DNA of 64,000 bases from Taeniopygia guttata. Its lineage: Eukaryota > Chordata > Aves > Passeriformes > Estrildidae. The DNA lies in the NCBI RefSeq assembly GCF_048771995.1, contig NC_133043.1, positions 8,264,501-8,328,500 of the forward strand, read 5' to 3'. Below the pieces are notes generated by a model. That model ran no database searches, was not told the DNA's origin, and saw only the letters and a program-made list of their open reading frames with translations. Numbering within the stretch: the first letter of the stretch is position 1; each line of letters opens with the position of its first letter. Position numbers and translations under genes: made by a program. Of the stretch, positions 60,871 through 64,000 are shown piece by piece.

Positions 60871-62970
60871 TATAGCAAGTGAGTATCTGTGGCTGTGTTG
60901 TCTTTGTAGGCTGTGGCTGGAGGCACAGCTACTCCTTCCCCGTGCAATCCCATGCCCTGCAGCCCACTCCACACAGGTTTTGTAGACTCTTGCTCTCCCT
61001 GATCTCCCACAGCAGTGAACCCCCTAAAGTGTCCTGCCTATGAGTCCATATTTTAAAATATTTTGTTATATTTGTCTTTAAAACTGAAAACGAACAGGAC
61101 TTTGCTTCCTGATCATTTGGACACCACTAAAAGAAGGACTTGAGCACCAAAGGGGTGCAGTCCCACCTAACAGTACTGGAAAATCTGCACTTGCTATTTC
61201 TTTAGGTGAACTAAAAGGAAGTTACTCCTCTATGTAACTTCCATCACTCAGTTCTTCCTGAAACAAGCAATTCTCATATGCCAAATGTCCTTCCCTAGTA
61301 TCTACCCTATTGTGGAGCATCCTCTGTGTTTATGGGATGAGAAAATTACTTTCTATCCATTTCAGCTGCTCTTTCTCCTCTCCCAAGGGCTCTTTTAGCT
61401 GATGGGATTCAGGAACTCCAACATACCCAAAACAATCCATGAGAGTAGAGGTTTTCTCTCCCTCCTTCACCCACCAGCTCAGCAGCCTCTACTTCCATGT
61501 AGCCTAGCTGGAATTTGAAGTCTGGGCTCTAGGAAGAAACTGTTCCTAATCTGGCAGGCTCGGCATACTCAGCTCCCATGACCTTCCCAGCGGTAGGTAG
61601 TGCCCAGCATTAGTAATCTGTAAGAGCAAGTTTCCAGTCTGAGATCTGCCCAGGCTCTGGCCCAGGCTCTGCAGGGTCTCTGGTTATTGTCAGGCCTGTG
61701 GCTGCTGTTTGTGGCCATCTCAGCTGCCGTGATCAGTGCTGGGCAATTTGTTGGTTTACAATAGGGAAAACCATTGCACACAGCCTGGAGCATCCACTGC
61801 AGCCTCTTTCCTTTGGTAGAACACTGCTGGTCTGGCTCAGCAGCAAGGCCCTGGAGCTGGGCTGTCATGGACCAGGAAAAAAACTCTGCCCAACAGTCCT
61901 TGAAGCACAGGAGTGTGGCCAGGTGAGGATCATGTCCCAGCACAACCCAGGAGCCCTGGAGCAGTGCAGCTTCCAGGAATTCTTGGGTCACAGCTCTTCA
62001 AAGCTGCTGGGAGCAGCCTGGCTGTGCCTTGGCTTTGCTCCCCTCGGCTGGCTGAAAGCAGGAGCATCCATCAGGTGCCAGCAGGTGAGTTTGCTGCCAG
62101 CCTTCCTCACCCTGCTCTGGGGTGAATAATGGTTTGGGGGAGTGCTCTGTAACTACGAGACTCGGAGCTCTGGTAATAATTAGGCAGGCAGTTAATAATT
62201 TTGGACAAAGTGCTCCCTAACTGCATGGCAGGAGGAATTTACCTGGGGTTGGGTGAAGTTGTTAAGAGACGATTAGGTGGCAGAGCAGTTTAGTCTAGTC
62301 TGAAAAACACTCACTAAAAATCCTTCTGTTAGCTGCCAAGTGCCCCTTATCTGCAGAAAGTAGCTCATGTCATGCTGTGATGTGTCCCTTTGCTGGCAGT
62401 GAAGTGTTTAAAGTTAACTCAGCTGCTTCAGTTTTTGGGCTAGGTTTGCTCTAGTGTTTTATTGATGTTTCTGGACTGGATGAATGTCCTCGGTATTTAT
62501 TTTTTTACTGCAGATCTTTTAAAAACAAAACAAAAAGGAAGCTCTTCTGCAAACAGTTTGTCTGGTACAATATGAGCATTGTTTGCATAGAGCAAACAGT
62601 AAAGCATAGACTTTACAACATGCATGCAAAGTCAGGGAAATTATTCCCACAGCAGAATTCATCCATCTTTCCATGGATTCCTCCACAAATATGTGCCTCC
62701 AAGCTGGCTGTCAGCACACAGAGGCCATGAGATGCAGAAGCACAGCTGTCAGGTTGTGCTGAAATTGTTGGGTTTTTTTTTGATTGCAGTTACTAGGAGA
62801 GCACATGTGTGCACTTGCATGAGACAGGAGTGCAGAAGTTTGCTTCTGTAAATTAGATCTGAGTATTTAATTAAGTAGAACATAACTCTGAAATGATGTT
62901 GGCAACTTATAATGGAAAGCAGCCCCACACTGAGACATCAGTGGGCTGCAGAACCATCAGCCCCCTGTTC
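60871..62970. other. Intergenic DNA downstream of EVPL
   Basis: About 2.1 kb without a recognisable exon or repeat. In mammals the next genes on this side are CDK3/TEN1; I see no piece of either here. An open frame at 61698-62129 has no domain features. Confidence 0.6.
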
Positions 62971-63327
62971 TGTCACTGAAATTCACCAAAAACTGAGTAA
63001 AATAAAACTCCTTAACAGCAATGTAGTGTTAAGAAGAGGCATCATTTATTACAGGATAAGCTCCACCTAACATGCACATGATTCTCTGCAAGTGCATTGC
63101 TGATATACAATCACCACATGCATATTACAAGTGCCCATTACCATAAAACCCTCCCCATGCTCCCAGGTTCAGGGTTTTTTATAGCTTTGTTTTGGCTGTA
63201 GCTGCATTCCTAAGCCAGATGTTTTCAGAATTCAATAGGTCCTTGCTAAGAAAGCAGCTCCTGCATACCCCATTTCTTTTTGCTAAAAGTACAAAGGCAC
63301 AGCAGAATTTGGATTAACCCTTTTGAT
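62971..63327 (-). mobile_element. Endogenous retrovirus 3' LTR fossil, antisense
   Basis: On the minus strand this LTR has a TATAAAA box near 63177-63183 and AATAAA at 63045-63050, and it ends GTGACA at 62971. A purine-rich polypurine-tract-like run (CAAAGGGGGGA, at 63328-63338) lies just upstream of it. The U3 edge is approximate and I could not confirm a target duplication. Confidence 0.6.
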
Positions 63328-63338
63328 TCCCCCCTTTG

Positions 63339-64000
63339 AAACATCTCAAATTCCTTAGGACCATTTGATAACTTCCAGCTTGATTTCTATCTATAGTCAT
63401 CTATATTCCCACAAGATTATGACTGATCATTTTGCAAACACAATCAATAGCAGTGCTGATAATTATTGCGACTACAATTACAGTTAGGATGGTTTCCAGT
63501 ATTCCAACCAGCCTTCCTTCAAGGGACCTTCACACTATTCCTTGATGAATTTTATTGAAACCAATTAGTTTCGGGATAGCTTTGCTATCCTCAGCACCTG
63601 CCCACATTTTGTGCTCTTAGAAGATGCTATGTTACATTTGGGATGTGTACACAACAACGTTCTCTATCCAATTTTAAATATCCATAATCCCCTTGTTCTT
63701 TGACCAGCAATAGATCTAAGGGAATTCTGTTTTGTAATGTCAGATTATCATATTGAATCACCATTGACAGATTTATAGGGATAATTCCCCAAGGAATAGG
63801 TTCCCCTGCTGAACTGGGGATAGGGAGGCAGGCTGTAATGCTGGACAGATTGTGCATCTTACCAAACCCTTGGATTCAAGTCAACATTAAATTTTCTTCT
63901 TCATTTTCTTTCAAACTAAATTTTCCTCAATATTAAATTTTCTTCACATTTTCTTCAGAAAAACGTTATAATAATTTAAAATTCTATTAAAAAAAAAATT
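63339..64000 (-). mobile_element. Endogenous retrovirus env TM remnant, antisense, cut by the window edge
   Basis: Immediately upstream of the LTR (minus strand) lies the C-terminal part of a retroviral envelope transmembrane subunit. The TLQNR...LDLLL heptad/immunosuppressive-type motif and the following CC pair are recognisable around 63627-63760, and a hydrophobic membrane-span-like stretch follows nearer the LTR. Together with the LTR and polypurine tract this is the 3' end of a provirus whose remainder lies beyond the window. It is a broken fossil as far as visible; intactness of the rest cannot be judged. Confidence 0.7.

Overview
The window is vertebrate nuclear DNA, almost certainly from a bird and probably a songbird (inference). 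Pointers are intron-split genes with close avian/mammalian homology, 3' fragments of CR1 LINEs, several class II (ERVK-like) solo LTRs with 6-bp target duplications, GC-rich minisatellites and compact introns. It carries four genes: the last five exons of EXOC7 (+, cut by the left edge), GALR2 (-), SRP68 (+, complete) and EVPL (+, complete). This is the conserved neighbourhood of human 17q25.1 (EXOC7-ZACN-GALR2-SRP68-EVPL) with the same relative orientations, but I find no ZACN-like gene between EXOC7 and GALR2.

Layout. 1-1736: EXOC7 C-terminus. 1737-6318: UTR/intergenic, no gene seen. 6992-9433: GALR2, two coding exons split inside the DRY motif. 9434-12668: GALR2 upstream region with a purine-rich minisatellite, a CpG-rich block and about 1 kb of C3N3/G3N3 repeat ending some 40 bp before the SRP68 start codon. 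12669-26292: SRP68, 16 exons whose junctions join in frame to 617 codons. 26293-36413: intergenic/3'UTR. 36414-60534: EVPL, 22 exons joining in frame to 2,029 codons, with a 1,149-codon last exon. 60535-64000: 3'UTR, intergenic, and the 3' part (env TM plus LTR) of an antisense endogenous retrovirus that runs off the window.

The genes do unrelated jobs: exocyst tethering, galanin signalling, signal recognition particle, and cornified envelope/desmosome linkage. They are neighbours by ancient synteny, not an operon. I found no undescribed multi-gene system. The most interesting structures are at the DNA/RNA-processing level: (i) SRP68 intron 1 reads as a minor (U12-type) intron with a rare GC-AG boundary; (ii) a G3N3 array of potential G-quadruplexes sits on the SRP68 promoter; (iii) an ERVK-like solo LTR inserted between the probable branch point and the polypyrimidine tract of EVPL exon 17; (iv) a second LTR cluster abuts the weak donor of EVPL exon 2.
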